DNA of 64,000 nucleotides, from assembly GCA_009760855.2 (NCBI GenBank), contig WPIO01000018.1, positions 4,907,501-4,971,500 of the forward strand, written 5' to 3'. Below the pieces are notes generated by a model. It ran no database searches and was not told the DNA's origin. It worked only from the letters and a program-made list of their open reading frames with translations. Below are positions 1 through 11,940 of this stretch, piece after piece (position 1 is the first letter of the stretch; each line of letters starts with the position of its first letter). The translations under genes were made by a program, and so were the position numbers. This DNA is from Cristatella mucedo. Lineage: Eukaryota > Bryozoa > Phylactolaemata > Cristatellidae.

Positions 1-429
1 TTAGCTGTGACCCGATGATGGCAAGTTGACTTTCTACTGAGCAGACCAGCTACGGTCAGATGTGAGCCACTCCTCCGGAGCAGCTTGTGCAGCCTGTGCT
101 GCCTCTTGGAACAGGCAGGCCGTGCCCCCCCCCCATGCAGCCTCCCAACCTACTGAGTGCCGTGATCGGCAGATCAGCAGAGTCCTTGGGCTCGGCTGCT
201 GCTTCCTCTCGGCTGTTGCTGGTACGTCAGTCAGAATGAATTGTCTTATCACTTCTCCAGCGTCTAGTGTCGTAGCTGCTGATCAAGTAATGACAAACAC
301 TACGTTCTGGCCATAATTGCTGTCTGCTGCATTAGGAAGAAGCTCCCGGAACGGATCGTGCACTCGATCCTTCGAAAAACCCTAAAAGAGGCGGGATACT
401 GATCGTCGGATTGTCGTTACGAGGGCGCA
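1..429. other. No recognisable feature
   Basis: I see no gene, RNA or repeat family here. Open frames are short and have no splice context or protein-like composition. Confidence 0.5.
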
Positions 430-519
430 CGTGTGTGTGTGTGTGTGTGTGTGTAAGTGCGTGTGCGTGTGTGTGCGTGTGTATGTGTTTGTGTGTGTGT
501 GTGTGCGTTCGCGCGCGTA
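430..519. repeat. (GT)n microsatellite
   Basis: An interrupted GT/CG dinucleotide run. The His-Thr open frames on the other strand come from this repeat. Confidence 0.9.
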
Positions 520-860
520 AGTGTGAGTGCATTGGGGGAGAGCAGGTCGAAGGTGAAAGTCCCAAAAGTCAGGTTCAACCATGACCTGAACTGAATTGGA
601 GCATGGATTGCAGGGAGGCATGTGCATGCCTAGGCATCTTTGCAACTTCAGCAGCTGGCGAGGTTTTATATGGAGGGGCTAACGTAATGTACACCACACA
701 CGCAGCGCATGTACCACTGGTGCCAAGGTTACGGGGCTGGAAGAGCAAGGCCCATAGGTGGCTGGTAAAAACATGCAGCAGCATAATCTGCCTCCCATTC
801 GCCTATTCGACAAAATATTTCCTCTCTGCTGTAAGCAGTGCTTTCTCTTGCGTGTTAGTT
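520..860. other. No recognisable feature
   Basis: Low-copy-looking sequence between a GT repeat and a LINE. No splice-bounded open frame or RNA signal was seen. Confidence 0.4.
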
Positions 861-1980
861 AATAGTAATAATAATAATAACACATTTATATTGCACCTGC
901 AGAGACGTTAATCGCTTTTTAGGCAATTTACATGTGCTTTATTGGAAGCATGATCAAACGGTTAGTGATAACATGCGAAAATCGTGGTTAGGGTGACATA
1001 GACAGTATTAGCATATAAATGGTTAGTTGCAGCTTGCACAGTATTAGCACACATCAGCACACAGATGCATTTTTAGCTTCTTATTAAATTTTGTTAAGTC
1101 GAAGTGGGAAGTCGTGACGTCAGTCGGAGTGAGTTCCAGGCTTTGGGACCATACGAGCTGAAGGCACGGTCTCCAAGGGATTCGAGGCTCGTAAACGGTG
1201 TAGCTAAGCGATTTGATTAAGAAAAGCTGGTGGCGCAGTGCCTGGCCTGGCGGGGAGTAATTGTGATAGGTAGGCTCGAACCTGAGAATGATGGGATCTA
1301 AAAGCCAATGACGATACCTTGAAGTCGATGCACTGCATGACTGGGAGTCAGTGCAGGTCGGCAAGAGGTAAAGAGATGTGGCAACCGCAATACTCTCGAC
1401 AGACAAGCCTAGCTGCGGAGTTTTGCATCAGCTGCAAGCGCCTGATTGCACAGGCCGGTAGGCCAGCAAGCAATGAGTTACAGAAGTCAAGACAGGATAT
1501 CATAAATGCATGGACTAATTTAGATGCAGTATCCCTGTCTACACAAACCCAAATTTTAGCAATGTCATGTAGCTGAAAGTAGGCAGACTTGACAGTGGAG
1601 CTGATGTGGTCGTCTAACGAAAGGTCACTCTGGAACATGACACAGATTTCGTGCAGATTTAACAAGAGATATGCTGGCAGAGCCGATTTTGAGCATTAGC
1701 ATTTTCAATTTCTTAATCATGCTTGGTTTGCCCATAACTAGTAAGTTGGTTCAATTTAAGAAAATTGGCTGTCGTCCATGTGCAGATGGCATCAAAACAT
1801 GCAGGAAGGGAGTTGAGAGAATTCGACCGTGCTGGAGGGCTGGGAGGGATCAAAGCAAAGGTACAACTGAGTGTCATCCGCATAGAAGTGAAAGCCTAGA
1901 TTGTGCTTGGCAATCACGTTGGCAAGAGGGAGAGTATAAACCGCGAAAAGAACCGGACCAAGCAGGGAGCCCTTTCCGTC
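861..1980 (-). mobile_element. LINE family A, 5'-truncated, degenerate
   Basis: This is a CR1/L2-group non-LTR retrotransposon fragment read on the minus strand. At its 5' end (about 1980) translation gives the reverse-transcriptase block with [11 protein letters not shown] and [12 protein letters not shown], the latter carrying the YADD catalytic motif C. Further on come the thumb-like block LVHAFMISCLDFCNSLLAGL and a C-terminal WNSLP-like region broken by frameshifts. The 3' untranslated part runs left to an (ATT)n-type tail at about 862-880. The endonuclease and the N-terminal half of the RT are missing, so the copy is dead. Family assignment rests on recall of motif order, and the 5' boundary is approximate. 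Confidence 0.85.
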
Positions 1981-2154
1981 GCAGCAACCACCCATCGTAA
2001 GCTAGGCTCGGCTGCTGAGAACCTCCCAGGTGCCACGTCGTAAGGTAAAAAACGAATGCAAGTCAGCTGATTCAACAGCATCATTTACATGTGTGTATAT
2101 ATAGAGCTGCACAAGACCCTGAGCAGCCATCCCACTGCCCAGCAGCAGCAGCAG

Positions 2155-2193
2155 CAGCAGCAGCAGGCAACGAGGAGTTGCCTGCTGCTGCTG
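2155..2193. repeat. CAG/CTG hairpin, 17-bp arms
   Basis: A (CAG)n run at 2140-2166 is followed by a mirror CTG run. Positions 2155-2171 and 2177-2193 are perfect reverse complements with a 5-nt loop. It would fold as a CAG-rich cruciform or hairpin. Confidence 0.9.
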
Positions 2194-2367
2194 AGCTTGC
2201 ACCACCTTGACCCCCGGGTCTCTTGTAGTGCCGGCCACCACGCCCCTGGACTCGACCCAGGGGCTGCAACTTCTCAGCGAGTAGCAGTGGTTTACAATCG
2301 AGGAACGTTGGCACGAAACCTCAAGGTTTTGTCACTCACTTTTTCTTGTGGCCCTTCACTCTCACGC

Positions 2368-2418
2368 TCCTGCTCCACCTGCTCCACCTGCTCCACCTGA
2401 TCCACCTGCTCCACCTCT
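2368..2418. repeat. 9-bp minisatellite (CTCCACCTG)n
   Basis: About five copies of CTCCACCTG with one substitution (GATCCACCTG). The unit is a multiple of three, which explains the Leu-His open frame. Confidence 0.85.
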
Positions 2419-2419
2419 A

Positions 2420-3960
2420 TCTGATGTACACACACACACACTGCCCGGCTTTCACTGGTACCACTAGCTCGGCTGCCTCTGGCCAACGATGTGCCGTGAC
2501 TCGAACCGATCGCAAAACCTCCGAGAGACCGAGCCTTCAGTCTGTACGCTCCCGAAGCCGGTAGCTCATCACCGACTGACCGTCAAGACATTCTCTAACT
2601 TGGCGATGTTTAAATAAGCTAGAACCCTCGTGTTCCTCGAAGAACTTCCTGAATCCGTGTGAATCGTCTTTAGTGTGCACATGCTTGCTGACACAGTCCA
2701 CGTTGTCATTAAGCATTTGAGATGCTTCCTTTCCAGCATAAAGAAAGAGTCTAGAAAGAGATGTAGTTCTCTTGCTAGCTTTTCGAGCTGTAAAAATGCT
2801 TGAGTATTATTTTTATTAGTCCTTTAAAAAATATATGTACATATGTAATTATTAATTACTAGGCTGACTATCAGTATTGCTTAGCAACTGATAAACAAGC
2901 TTAGACAGCAGTGAATGCTGACCAAACTATCGCTTGCCTTCTGCTTACATAACAGTCACATAACAGGTAGCATCTCTAGCCCTTGTCAGAATAGTTGCAA
3001 CTTTGCATGCAGCTACAATTGTAGCCAACCTGGCTCGGCTAAACTGGGTTACTGCATCGCCAGCAGTCGACTGCCACGTGCACTCCACGTGGGCTTGCCC
3101 TTGACCTGGCTTTGCATCAAGGAGCAGAAGGTGAATAGCTAGCTGGGGCATGCTGCCAGGCGCTGAGCTCGAAACAGTTCGGAGGCTTGTTCAGCCCCCT
3201 CGGCACTCTTGCAACGACTACCATTCGCAAGTAGCTTTGCTTTTGGTCAGCACCAAAGCACGAAAGTGGCTTTGTTTTCGGCCAGTGGAGGCCGGTGAGT
3301 CAGATGACAGCTGAGTTGCCTAATCGGAGGAGCAAAGCCTCATCCCTCCCCCCCCATGCCGAGCTCCCAGCACCTCGAATGGCACCTTGGAGGCCGGCGT
3401 TGCCCACCCACGGTGACGCACAGCAGGTCAGGTTTCAGCAGAACTGCCCTAGAAAAGCTGACTCGTCGGCCCTTTACACCTGTAGCAGCATCAGTGAAGC
3501 CAATGCTGCATTGCTGCTTGTCAGCAAGCCCGGCCCCAGGGGCTGCATCGAACCCAGCAGCAGCAGCAGAGAGGTCGTGGGAACGGCTGAATGGCCTGCT
3601 CACTCAGTCACCTGAGCATGCCAGCAGCAAAATGATTGCTCCTGCAGCCGGAAGGTGTGTAGTGGTGGCAACTTGGGGCCAGGGTGGCAATCGTAGCAGC
3701 AGTGGGGTGCCCAGAGTAATTTCCATTGTCGGCATCGTTATCCTGAGCTTGACTGTCGTAACGATTGTCGGTGCCATGGCAACACAAATAATAATAATGC
3801 ATAGTAGCTAAATATATTTCCACCTATTTCCCTTCCACTCCCCCCTCCCCGAGCATGGGATGATTTGCCTTTGATGGCTCCCAGCTAATTAAAATGGCAC
3901 CTCAGAAACTTTGCCACCAGCTCAAAAGCAGTACAATGATTGACGTTTGCTAAAAAAATA
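2420..3960. other. Low-copy stretch, no supported gene
   Basis: Includes an AT-rich patch near 2800-2870. Open frames at 3340-3811 show protein-like patches on both strands, but I found no convincing acceptor-donor pair, so I make no gene call. Confidence 0.35.
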
Positions 3961-3964
3961 CTAG

Positions 3965-4115
3965 TTGATTTAGCAGCCTCTTTTGTATAGCGACAGAAGA
4001 GCCTTGACGGCTATCGTTGCTGTTGCAGTGGAATACAGAATTGCCCACTGCAGGATTCGAACCTGTGACTTTGGGACCGAGGTCGTGAAAAGCAACCGCC
4101 TGCTACCACCTGTTC
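3965..4115 (-). mobile_element. SINE-2 copy, tRNA-derived
   Basis: Read on the minus strand, a tRNA-like head carries a box-B match (GGTTCGAATCCTGC) just after CACGACCTCGG. It leads into the conserved family tail, with ggctcttctgtcgctatac and a closing gctgctaaatcaa-type motif. The same structure recurs at 23821, 61921, 6655, 35755 and 40728. tRNA-derived SINEs are transcribed by RNA polymerase III and moved by LINE proteins. Confidence 0.8.
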
Positions 4116-4137
4116 CCCCAGAAGCTCGATCGATGCC

Positions 4138-4190
4138 ACCTGGCATACCTGGCATGCATAGCACACCTGGTATGCATGGCACACCTGATA
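4138..4190. repeat. Short degenerate tandem repeat
   Basis: Copies of an approximately 21-bp unit built on CACCTGG(C/T)ATGCATRGCA lie in tandem, immediately next to a SINE-2 head. Confidence 0.5.
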
Positions 4191-5443
4191 CCGTACCAGA
4201 CCACCTTTGGCTCGGCGACCTATCCTACCATCCGATGGCAAAAACGCACGGCATATGAGTAGCTGAGCAGGAGAAATAAGGCCACTGCTGAGTTGGAAAC
4301 TGCTGCCATGTTCTCCCGATTGAATCTAGGGCATAGAGCTGAAGCTTTTATCAAATTAATACCCTAGTGACAGGCCTGGCACTAGCAAGCAGGCCAGCAA
4401 GCCTATCGGCTTACAAGCTGGGTGATCAGAAGACCGATCGAGTACCAGGCTGAAAGCCTGAGGCTGCAGCCACTGCAGCGCAGGCAGGGGCTCCTTCTCT
4501 GACAGACATCCCGTGGCAGCACTTTTATTCCTGCTGACTGGATCTTTAACAAATGAGACTCCACTGGCTGGCTGGCTGGCTGGCTGTGTCATATCAGATC
4601 CACGGTGCGTCGGCTCTTGGCCTCCAAATCTGCGTCCAAGAATTCCCACAATGCCCCCGAGGGATTACTGTCAATCACGCAGGATAATCCAGCAGGCGCT
4701 GACCGAGGAGGCTCAGACAAGCTGAGCTACAACTGCCAGGCAGCTTCCCGAGGCAACCGAATGTCACTGCTTAGCAAGGCAGGATCAGTCAGTCGGCAGC
4801 CGCTCTCTGGGCAACAAGCCGATTGCCAGGCAATCAGGGGGGAGGCACGACTAGCCAAAGTAAGGATCAGAGCTAAGGAGCGCTTCGCTCCATTCCGTGA
4901 CCCCGAACGAACTGGCTAATCGTTTTGTCTTCACTGATTGGCAAGGAACTGGCTGGCGGCGGTTCTACCGGATCAGGCTGATCCAAGACGATCATCTGTA
5001 GGCACCATCTGCAAGCTGTCCCCATCTCTCAGCTGTCCCCATCTGCCAAGCTTGCTGATGTCTGCTGGCTCCTCTGTAGCCACCTCAGTAGCTGTCTGCC
5101 GGCACTGCCGGCGCTGCCAGCTGTGCCCAGCGGTAGCCCACGATGTCACGGTGTACTCGGTGTCACGTTGGAGAGCTACGGAACGTAACCGTGAAACACG
5201 TCATCAATGCAGTGAGCCTGTGCACCGAAGGCAGCCTGTATAGGGGGGTCCACAGAGCATCCGGTGGTGGTGAGCCATCATTAATTGTCAAACATTTCGA
5301 AGCTGCTCTTTGTGCATGGACACCAACTTCCTCATTGATATATTTATAATCAAGAATTTAAACGATCCAGTATTCTCCTGCTAAAGGTAGGTAACTACTT
5401 CGGCGGCTTCACCTCGTTAGGATCTTACCGGGTGAACACCTCC

Positions 5444-5448
<5 letters not shown>
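4191..5448. other. No supported gene; small (CTGG)n
   Basis: Contains a (CTGG)5-6 run at 4563-4588. Open frames are short and lack splice context. Nothing else was recognised. Confidence 0.4.
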
Positions 5449-5908
<460 letters not shown>

Positions 5909-5972
5909 ATCAGTGACGGTTGACACATTCAGAAACCAATGCTGCACCTTGCCGAGCCAGCAGCTGGCATTA

Positions 5973-6215
5973 TTAGTGTGACAAAGCTTTACTAACGGCT
6001 TCTATCCTGATTAACAGCTGGTTGGCATGAAGAGGTGAGGGCAAAACCATATATTTGGCTTGCATTATACAGCTACAGAGTGGGCAAAACCTTGATATAT
6101 TGCCAATAACCATGTCCGGTGCATTTTTTCTTAGGCTTTGGAAATGTTGGTTCATTAGTATCAATTTCAAGATTACAAAAGACAGCAGTGTATTGCAGAT
6201 TTCATACTGTCTGAA
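5973..6215 (-). CDS. Possible exon, unknown protein
   Basis: An open minus-strand frame with natural amino-acid mix runs from a TTCAGACAG acceptor-like site near 6212 towards 5973, with CysxxCys-like spacing (FCPLCSCIM). It might be an exon or the relic of an unlisted repeat. No donor stands out; a GTTAGT near 5990 is only moderate. I recognise no family. It lies downstream, in minus-strand terms, of the membrane-gene exons at 13-19 kb, but nothing ties it to them. Confidence 0.2.
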   Translation of the reverse strand, partial: FRQYEICNTLLSFVILKLILMNQHFQSLRKNAPDMVIGNISRFCPLCSCIMQAKYMVLPSPLHANQLLIRIEAVSKALSH

Positions 6216-6654
6216 GCCTCTATGATGGTGCAATTGTGCTGGAGCTGGTATTCATTCCGGCAGAAGATTAGTTAGCCAGTAGCAGAGCCCGGATTTTCCT
6301 CTGGGGGCAAGACCTGCACAATTGCTATGTAGGTGGGAAGACCTGCAAATTTTCCTGTAGGCAGGGCTAGACCCAAAATTAATTAAATTTTATAGCCCAA
6401 AATCATAGTGTTTATTCGACATTATATCGGCAGTTGCCCATCAAGTGAGATTACGACATTATTTAGTCTTTGGTGACGGTTGGGGGCATAGAAATAAGGG
6501 GGACGGAAGCCCAGGTCGCTATCCTGCTGTATGGGGTAATGCCCCCTGCCTCCCCCCATTTCGCTTAGCTATACGGTACCGAGCATAAAAGTGATGCTGC
6601 TAGTGTGCAGCAAAACGTAAGGCGGAGCTGAGATACATTAAATAAGGAGAGGTC

Positions 6655-6795
6655 AGGGCTGATTTGACATTGCAATAGAAGAGCTTTTGCTTGTAGTGGG
6701 CAATAAATATTGGCCCAGCTGCAGGACTTGAACCCATGATCTGGATCGTGAAGAGCAAGTACCTTATCGCTGAGCTAGTGCAGTTAAATCGCAGC
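6655..6795 (-). mobile_element. SINE-2 copy, degenerate
   Basis: The minus strand carries a tRNA-like head with the D-arm-like AGCTCAGCGATAAGG and a box-B-like GGGTTCAAGTCC. It continues into a decayed family tail (agaagagctttt at 6675-6690 on the plus strand). Confidence 0.65.
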
Positions 6796-8061
6796 CACAC
6801 TTATCTTCCCCGAAAATAATTTTGACCTAACACTCGGTTAGTCCATTTAATTCAACATACTCGGCATCTCTTTGACCATGAGATTTTGCCTTGACCTTTA
6901 AGACGGTTGCAGTGAAGTAGCAAAATGGCAGTCGTTCTAATGCAATCGTCAAAAACTTATGCCTCCTTTGTAGTGATCGTACTGCACGGTCCAACTCTGC
7001 AGGGCACTAATCAAGTAGTGAGCTCAATCAGTTTGATTTGCACGAGCTCCCTTTTATCAAGCAATTCAGTGCTTTTGCTATAACGAGAGTCCAGAGAGTC
7101 CATCAGGGGAGCCGACCATCTGCGGCACTGACTGGCTGTAGATGGTGCAGCAAGTACTCGCTGAAAGAGATTGGCTTCTTCTGCTAGGATAACTGGGGAG
7201 AGTGACGAGGCACCACCTGCCAATCGTGACCGATGAGCAGCTACTTCAGACAATCTCGGGCAATCTCGGCTGGTGCATCTCAGTACTGCTAAGCAGTCCG
7301 GCTATGCACCTACGACCCTATGCACCGTAGAGTAGTTGATTGACGACGAGGGCATAGGCAGCATGCAATGCCCTTAGCTATTAAAAATGATCTAAGAATC
7401 TTGTTCACGATGTCATCCGCGACGACTATTCATGCTGCTTCAGCTTTATGGATCCGTCTTCAATTGAGAGAGAAACACTTTCGAGAAGACACGAGGAGTA
7501 GGTTGAATATGTTTGCAAGAGGTCAATAATAGGTCAATAAGGCTTGCAGGAGAGATACTGCCTGAGCTCCACTGTGACTTGCTCGGACTTGCTCAGTTCG
7601 GCACCGAGTCGGTCACGTGCGTCGGCCACGTGACATCCCGGTCGGTCACGATCGGCTCTTGGCATGCAGCAGAGCTGAACCATGTGCTAAGCAATAGAGG
7701 CATGCTGGGATATCACGACCGTTCAGAGTTGACACCTTTGATAGCTAGATACACGATTATTTTGCACAGAAAACAGCTGAGGTCACAACTGGTACCCGTG
7801 TGCACGTACCGAGCAGCTTTGTCAACCCGTGTTATGCATTGTCGATTATGATGAGCTTATATAATCGATGTTAAGAATTGATATTGTTTGACGTTGTGCC
7901 AAAAATTACAGACTGCCGAAACATATGCAGCGCTGTCTCTGACGTCGGTACCCCTAAACTTTGTCATATTATTGGATATATTTTCATAATGAACTCCCGT
8001 TATTCAGGGGCTTCCGAGCCAGAGTCCAGTCAGATCATCCTAACTCCACACAAAATACTGT
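6796..8061. other. Mostly unannotated; one open frame inside
   Basis: No repeat family was recognised outside the open frame listed at 7011-7306. Palindromic CACGTG boxes occur at 7613-7633 but are not proof of regulation. Confidence 0.3.
7011..7306 (-). CDS. Possible terminal exon, unknown
   Basis: An open minus-strand frame of roughly 96 codons runs to a stop at 7011, with balanced composition (Ser, Leu and Lys/Glu rich, ending LVQIKLIELTT). Acceptor-like AG sites occur near 7290. The frame could be the cytoplasmic tail of a multi-exon gene, possibly the membrane gene whose exons lie at 13-19 kb on the same strand. I see no poly(A) signal close by and recognise no family, so this could also be chance. 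Confidence 0.25.
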
Positions 8062-8062
8062 A

Positions 8063-8125
<63 letters not shown>

Positions 8126-8131
8126 TATATC
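8062..8131. repeat. (TA)n microsatellite
   Basis: Seventy bases of TA with two GT interruptions. Confidence 0.95.
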
Positions 8132-8518
8132 ACTGAAATGTACTTAGCACAGGCAAGCTGCTATGGCACTTCTGCTGCCCAGTGGCACGGCCAGCCGTCT
8201 CGAACTTTAACCGGGATCTGTTTGGATGGGTAACGAAGCCCAGTGCGTTGCGTTTAAGACTTCACCGAGTAAATCAGGCAGTCGCATTTCTCCTGGAAGT
8301 GGCAGCTAACCGTATAGCTTGCGATTCGTTATGCTGCCGAGAGGGAACTCAGTCTGCCACTGCATACAGGGAAGATCGAGGTCAATGGCAATCGATCGGG
8401 TATTAGGGCAGCGTTTATTGAAGTAAAAAGCACAGTTTAGCTAATTTAACCGAAGCATTTAGCCGAAGCTTCAGGAGAGCCTCACTTGCATGCGCCACTG
8501 CTTGCTATAGTAATTGTA
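8132..8518. other. No recognisable feature
   Basis: Open frame on the plus strand, but without splice context or recognisable domains. Confidence 0.35.
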
Positions 8519-8887
8519 GTAATAATAATAATATCATTATTAATACACTTGATAAAGCGCCCTCAGAGAACTCAATCCCTTTCTAGGTGCTTCACATTTG
8601 CTGCAAAGAATTACGATCGAATGGTGAGTGGTATCATGCTTGATAAAACGCATGAATAACATGATTAGGGGTGACATGCAAAGGGTCAGCATGCAAGTGT
8701 GGTTAGTGGCAGCACCCAACAGTGTCAGCATGCATAAGTATATAAAGGACAAATCACAGGGACCCACTAAATGCTGTCATAAATAGGTGCATTTTAAATT
8801 TCTTTTTAAATGTGGTCAAGTCAGGGGATGTCGTGATGCAAGTCGGGAGTGAGTTCCAGGCTTTGGGACCATACGAACTCAATGCTT
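8519..8887 (-). mobile_element. LINE family A, 3' end only
   Basis: On the minus strand the copy carries the end of the ORF, with the C-terminal KAWNSLPTCITTSPDLTTFK signature. It continues through the 3' UTR to the terminal block 'agagattgagttctctgagggcgctttatcaagtg' and an (ATT)n tail at 8519-8550. It stops abruptly at about 8887, where a SINE-2 head begins. Confidence 0.85.
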
Positions 8888-8970
8888 TGGGCAATAAAGA
8901 ATTGCCAACTGCAGAATTCCAACCCAATACCTGGGTCTTTAAGTGCAAGCCCCTTAACCATTGGCTTACG
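8888..8970 (-). mobile_element. SINE-2 head fragment
   Basis: The tRNA-like head without a tail, on the minus strand, abutting the truncated LINE A. It has box-A-like AATGGTTAAGGGGC and box-B-like GGTTGGAATTC. Confidence 0.5.
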
Positions 8971-9607
8971 ACCTAGGACGCTGAGCATCGCTCCCACTCC
9001 TCAGGGTGTGACGGTATTCAATTTTTAATTGGGAGCCTGTTTAGGTACCATGGAGTGTGTTGGCATATTCTGGTGCACTTACAATGATAATAATGCTTGG
9101 ATCGGCATAATGTTTTCGTAGGTGCTCTAACAGGCTTCAGACGTTTTATTTTGCAAAATTATATTCAGAGATTATACATCTACTGGTATCACACACTTAT
9201 TTAATGGAGTTACTTATAAGTATCGTGCCTGCTATAAGTATCTCTATTCAATGCACAAAGCTACTTATTGCACTATGTTGCCTGCTGTATCTCCATCGGC
9301 CAAATAATACATTATGTACACCAAGTATGCACTGCATGCAGCACTGCATGTGTGTAGGCATAATATATTTCTAAAATCTGCACTGCAGTCTCGCGGCTCC
9401 TGAACTAAAGTCGTGGGGGCCACAAACACAGTGCACGTAATCGTGCTAGTCCTTGCTGACACTGAAACAGACTGCAGACATGAAAACACACTTCCGGAGC
9501 TGGCCTTGAACTATGGCTCGTACGAGTCACAGATGGTGCACAGATACATCGATACACGTAAAAATGCCGACGCCACCACAGCACTCAGGAGCAGTCAGAA
9601 GCACCCA

Positions 9608-9608
<1 letters not shown>
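8971..9608. other. No recognisable feature
   Basis: AT-rich low-copy DNA. No gene or repeat family was identified. Confidence 0.4.

Positions 9609-9678
<70 letters not shown>
9609..9678. repeat. (TA)n microsatellite
   Basis: Pure TA for about 70 bases, followed to 9945 by AT-rich sequence with scattered ATAT runs. Confidence 0.95.
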
Positions 9679-9683
<5 letters not shown>

Positions 9684-10042
9684 AAATAGTAATAATACAA
9701 TAATAATGTTAAGTATAATAGTAATACCTTATAATATATATATATTTATAATTATATACATATATATATGTGTGTGTATTTTATAAATGCAATATGGTTT
9801 GGTATGATGTGGTCTCGTATGGGATATTATTAGTTATATGTATTATTTATTTTATAATAACATACTATTATATTATTGTAATAATGTAATGTATGCGATA
9901 TAACATATTTATATAATTTATTTAATTCCCATACATTATATACGTATGAGCCCGATGACGGTAACCCGGATTACCGAGTTTCGAAAGTAGAATCGAAATT
10001 AATTATCTACTTCGCGGATGGCTGCTCTAAAAAATATAGCGT

Positions 10043-10523
10043 TTCGAAGTTGAAAACGCCGTTGACCTGATTCAGGAGCAGCACCGTCAGAATCGTGTAG
10101 AAGCAATCTGAAGAACTGTGTGCGCAAGAGCTCAATGAAAGGATGCACGGTATGGTTGGCTATAAGGACGATATAGAAAATGTTAGCAATAATGTTCTTA
10201 ACAACTCAATGGAAATGGTGTGCAAGTTCTTGGAAATATTTCCAGGGAATTCCATTGCCACCGGCTGGTCTGAAAAGATTCTGCAGGAGGTCCGGAATCG
10301 CAGTGCCAGTGCTCGCCTGGGTAGTATCGATGACAGCGAGGACAATATGGCATCCGATACGGCGGCGCAGACTCTTGGCAGAGAAAAAAAGAGCATCAGC
10401 GCAGAAGGAGGCATCGCTCCGGACATAGATATGCAGCTCTGCGGGGCGCCCGAAGAAAGGCACCAGCGGTTCGTCCCAAATCAGCCATCAATCTATATAT
10501 CTATTATATATATCAATCTATAG
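10043..10523 (+). pseudogene. Coding-like fragment, one frameshift
   Basis: A frame starting near 10043 reads an amphipathic, Glu/Gln-rich segment (AVDLIQEQHRQNRVEA) and breaks at about 10100. It resumes in the next frame (SEELCAQELNERMHGM) and stays open to 10523. The composition is soluble and helical, rich in Asn, Asp, Glu and Ser. No exon borders flank it, so a decayed processed copy of a cellular gene is one reading and an unrecognised transposon fragment another. The last 30 codons run into TA-rich sequence and are not credible protein. Confidence 0.35.
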
Positions 10524-10528
10524 CCATC

Positions 10529-10586
10529 GAGCTATTTCTCGAAAAAATATCAATCCATCAATCTTGAGCTATTTCTCGAAAAAATA
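10529..10586. repeat. 21-bp direct repeat
   Basis: The 21-bp unit beginning GAGCTATTTCTCG occurs at 10529-10549 and again at 10566-10586, with identical sequence, 37 bp apart. Confidence 0.9.
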
Positions 10587-10614
10587 GGGATCCAGGATCA
10601 TAGGGATAGGATAA

Positions 10615-10661
10615 GCAAGGGTCCAGGGCTCAATTTTCGTGATTGAGCCCTGGACCCTTGC
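10615..10661. repeat. Perfect 20-bp hairpin
   Basis: Positions 10615-10634 and 10642-10661 are exact reverse complements around a 7-nt loop (TTTCGTG). Shorter matching GGATCCAGG/CCTGGATC pieces lie outside the arms. It is not at a gene end, so I do not call it a terminator. Confidence 0.95.
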
Positions 10662-10698
10662 CCTGGATCTGGTCAGCCGCTGCGAACTTTTGCAATAC

Positions 10699-10700
<2 letters not shown>

Positions 10701-10737
<37 letters not shown>
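10701..10737. repeat. (TA)n microsatellite
   Basis: About 37 bases of TA. Confidence 0.9.
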
Positions 10738-10742
<5 letters not shown>

Positions 10743-10794
10743 TATATGAAAAGTCCTTGTCAATATTCAACCGCCAAACAGGGCTACCTACGTC

Positions 10795-11940
10795 TGCACA
10801 GCACCAGCCGTAGGGTACTTATGTAATGTAATGTAATGTACCTCCGTCAGTAACTCCACAAAGTCATAAAGACCATGTGGGCGTTACGCAGGAGAGCTTT
10901 GTATATTGCTCTCACAGCCTAAGCGGCTTTCGGTACGCATTCGGTACCCAACAGACTTCGTCTCACGCAACAAAGAGAAAGTGGGAAGCATAGCAGAGTC
11001 AGGAGAGCAGTTGAGGTAGTGAGTAGCATAGAAGTAGCAGTTCAGGACCGCTGAAAAAGATGTGCCATAGTCGGCAGTTGGGGAGTAGTTGTCGTTGCGT
11101 AAGAATTGTGGAAGCGAGTTCCACAGTCTAGGACCTGCAGAGCTAAAGCTTCTGTCGCCAACTGTCTTTAAGCGGAGGAATGGGACAGCTAATTTATTGT
11201 CCACACAGGACCTGAGGGCGCGAACAGGCTGAAACTGATGCAGCAGTTCAGCTAGGTACGAAGGAGCCAAGCCGTGGCGGGCCTTGTGGGTCAGCGTAAG
11301 AACTTTGCTCTGTATCCTTTGCTCAACCGGCAACCATCCTAGCTCTTTCAGCAAAGGTGACACGTGCTCAAACCGCTGGGACTTGAAGACCAGCCTTGCA
11401 GCCATATTCATAGTCCGCTGTAGTGGCATAATAGCTTTCTTTGGTAGCCCAGCCAAAAGTGAATTACAATAATCAAGCCGAGACAGAACTAAAAGAGCTA
11501 GTTAAATTTTTTACAAGCCACTGTGGGAGACAGCTTCTCATCTTGGATAGGGATCGGATGTGATGGCTAGCTGTAGAGGCAGTCTTCTGAATGAAGCTTT
11601 TGAAATTGAGGCAGCTGTGGAACACGACACCTAGATTACGAGCATGTGGTGAAGGTCGCACAATAGCATCACCTATTAGAACAGCAAAGCCTTTTAATCC
11701 AGCCACACGCTTAGTGTGTCCTATGAGCAGCAGTTCGGTTTTATCGTCATTTAATTTCAGGAAGTTTTCCGACATCCAGGATCGAATATCGGCAAGGCAA
11801 GCATTCAGTTTCTCAGTTGCTGCAGCAGCTTCCGAAGGTTTAAATGACAAATACAACTGAGTATCGTCAGCATAGAAGTGATATCCTATTCCATGGGCCC
11901 TAATCACTTTTCCCAGAGGTTGCGTATAAATGGAGAACAT
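10795..11940 (-). mobile_element. LINE family B, 3' half
   Basis: This is a CR1/L2-group LINE on the minus strand. From 11940 it reads the RT palm with [12 protein letters not shown] (YADD catalytic motif), [17 protein letters not shown], and [10 protein letters not shown]. After a break near 11470 it continues into the thumb and C-terminal region (LGWLPVEQRIQSKVL, PRLWNSLPQFLR) to a stop at 10884. The short 3' UTR ends in (ACATT)3 at about 10822-10838. The RT is missing upstream of the palm, so the copy is 5'-truncated. One frame change between 11456 and 11473 makes it non-functional. It is the best-preserved family B copy in the window. Confidence 0.88.
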
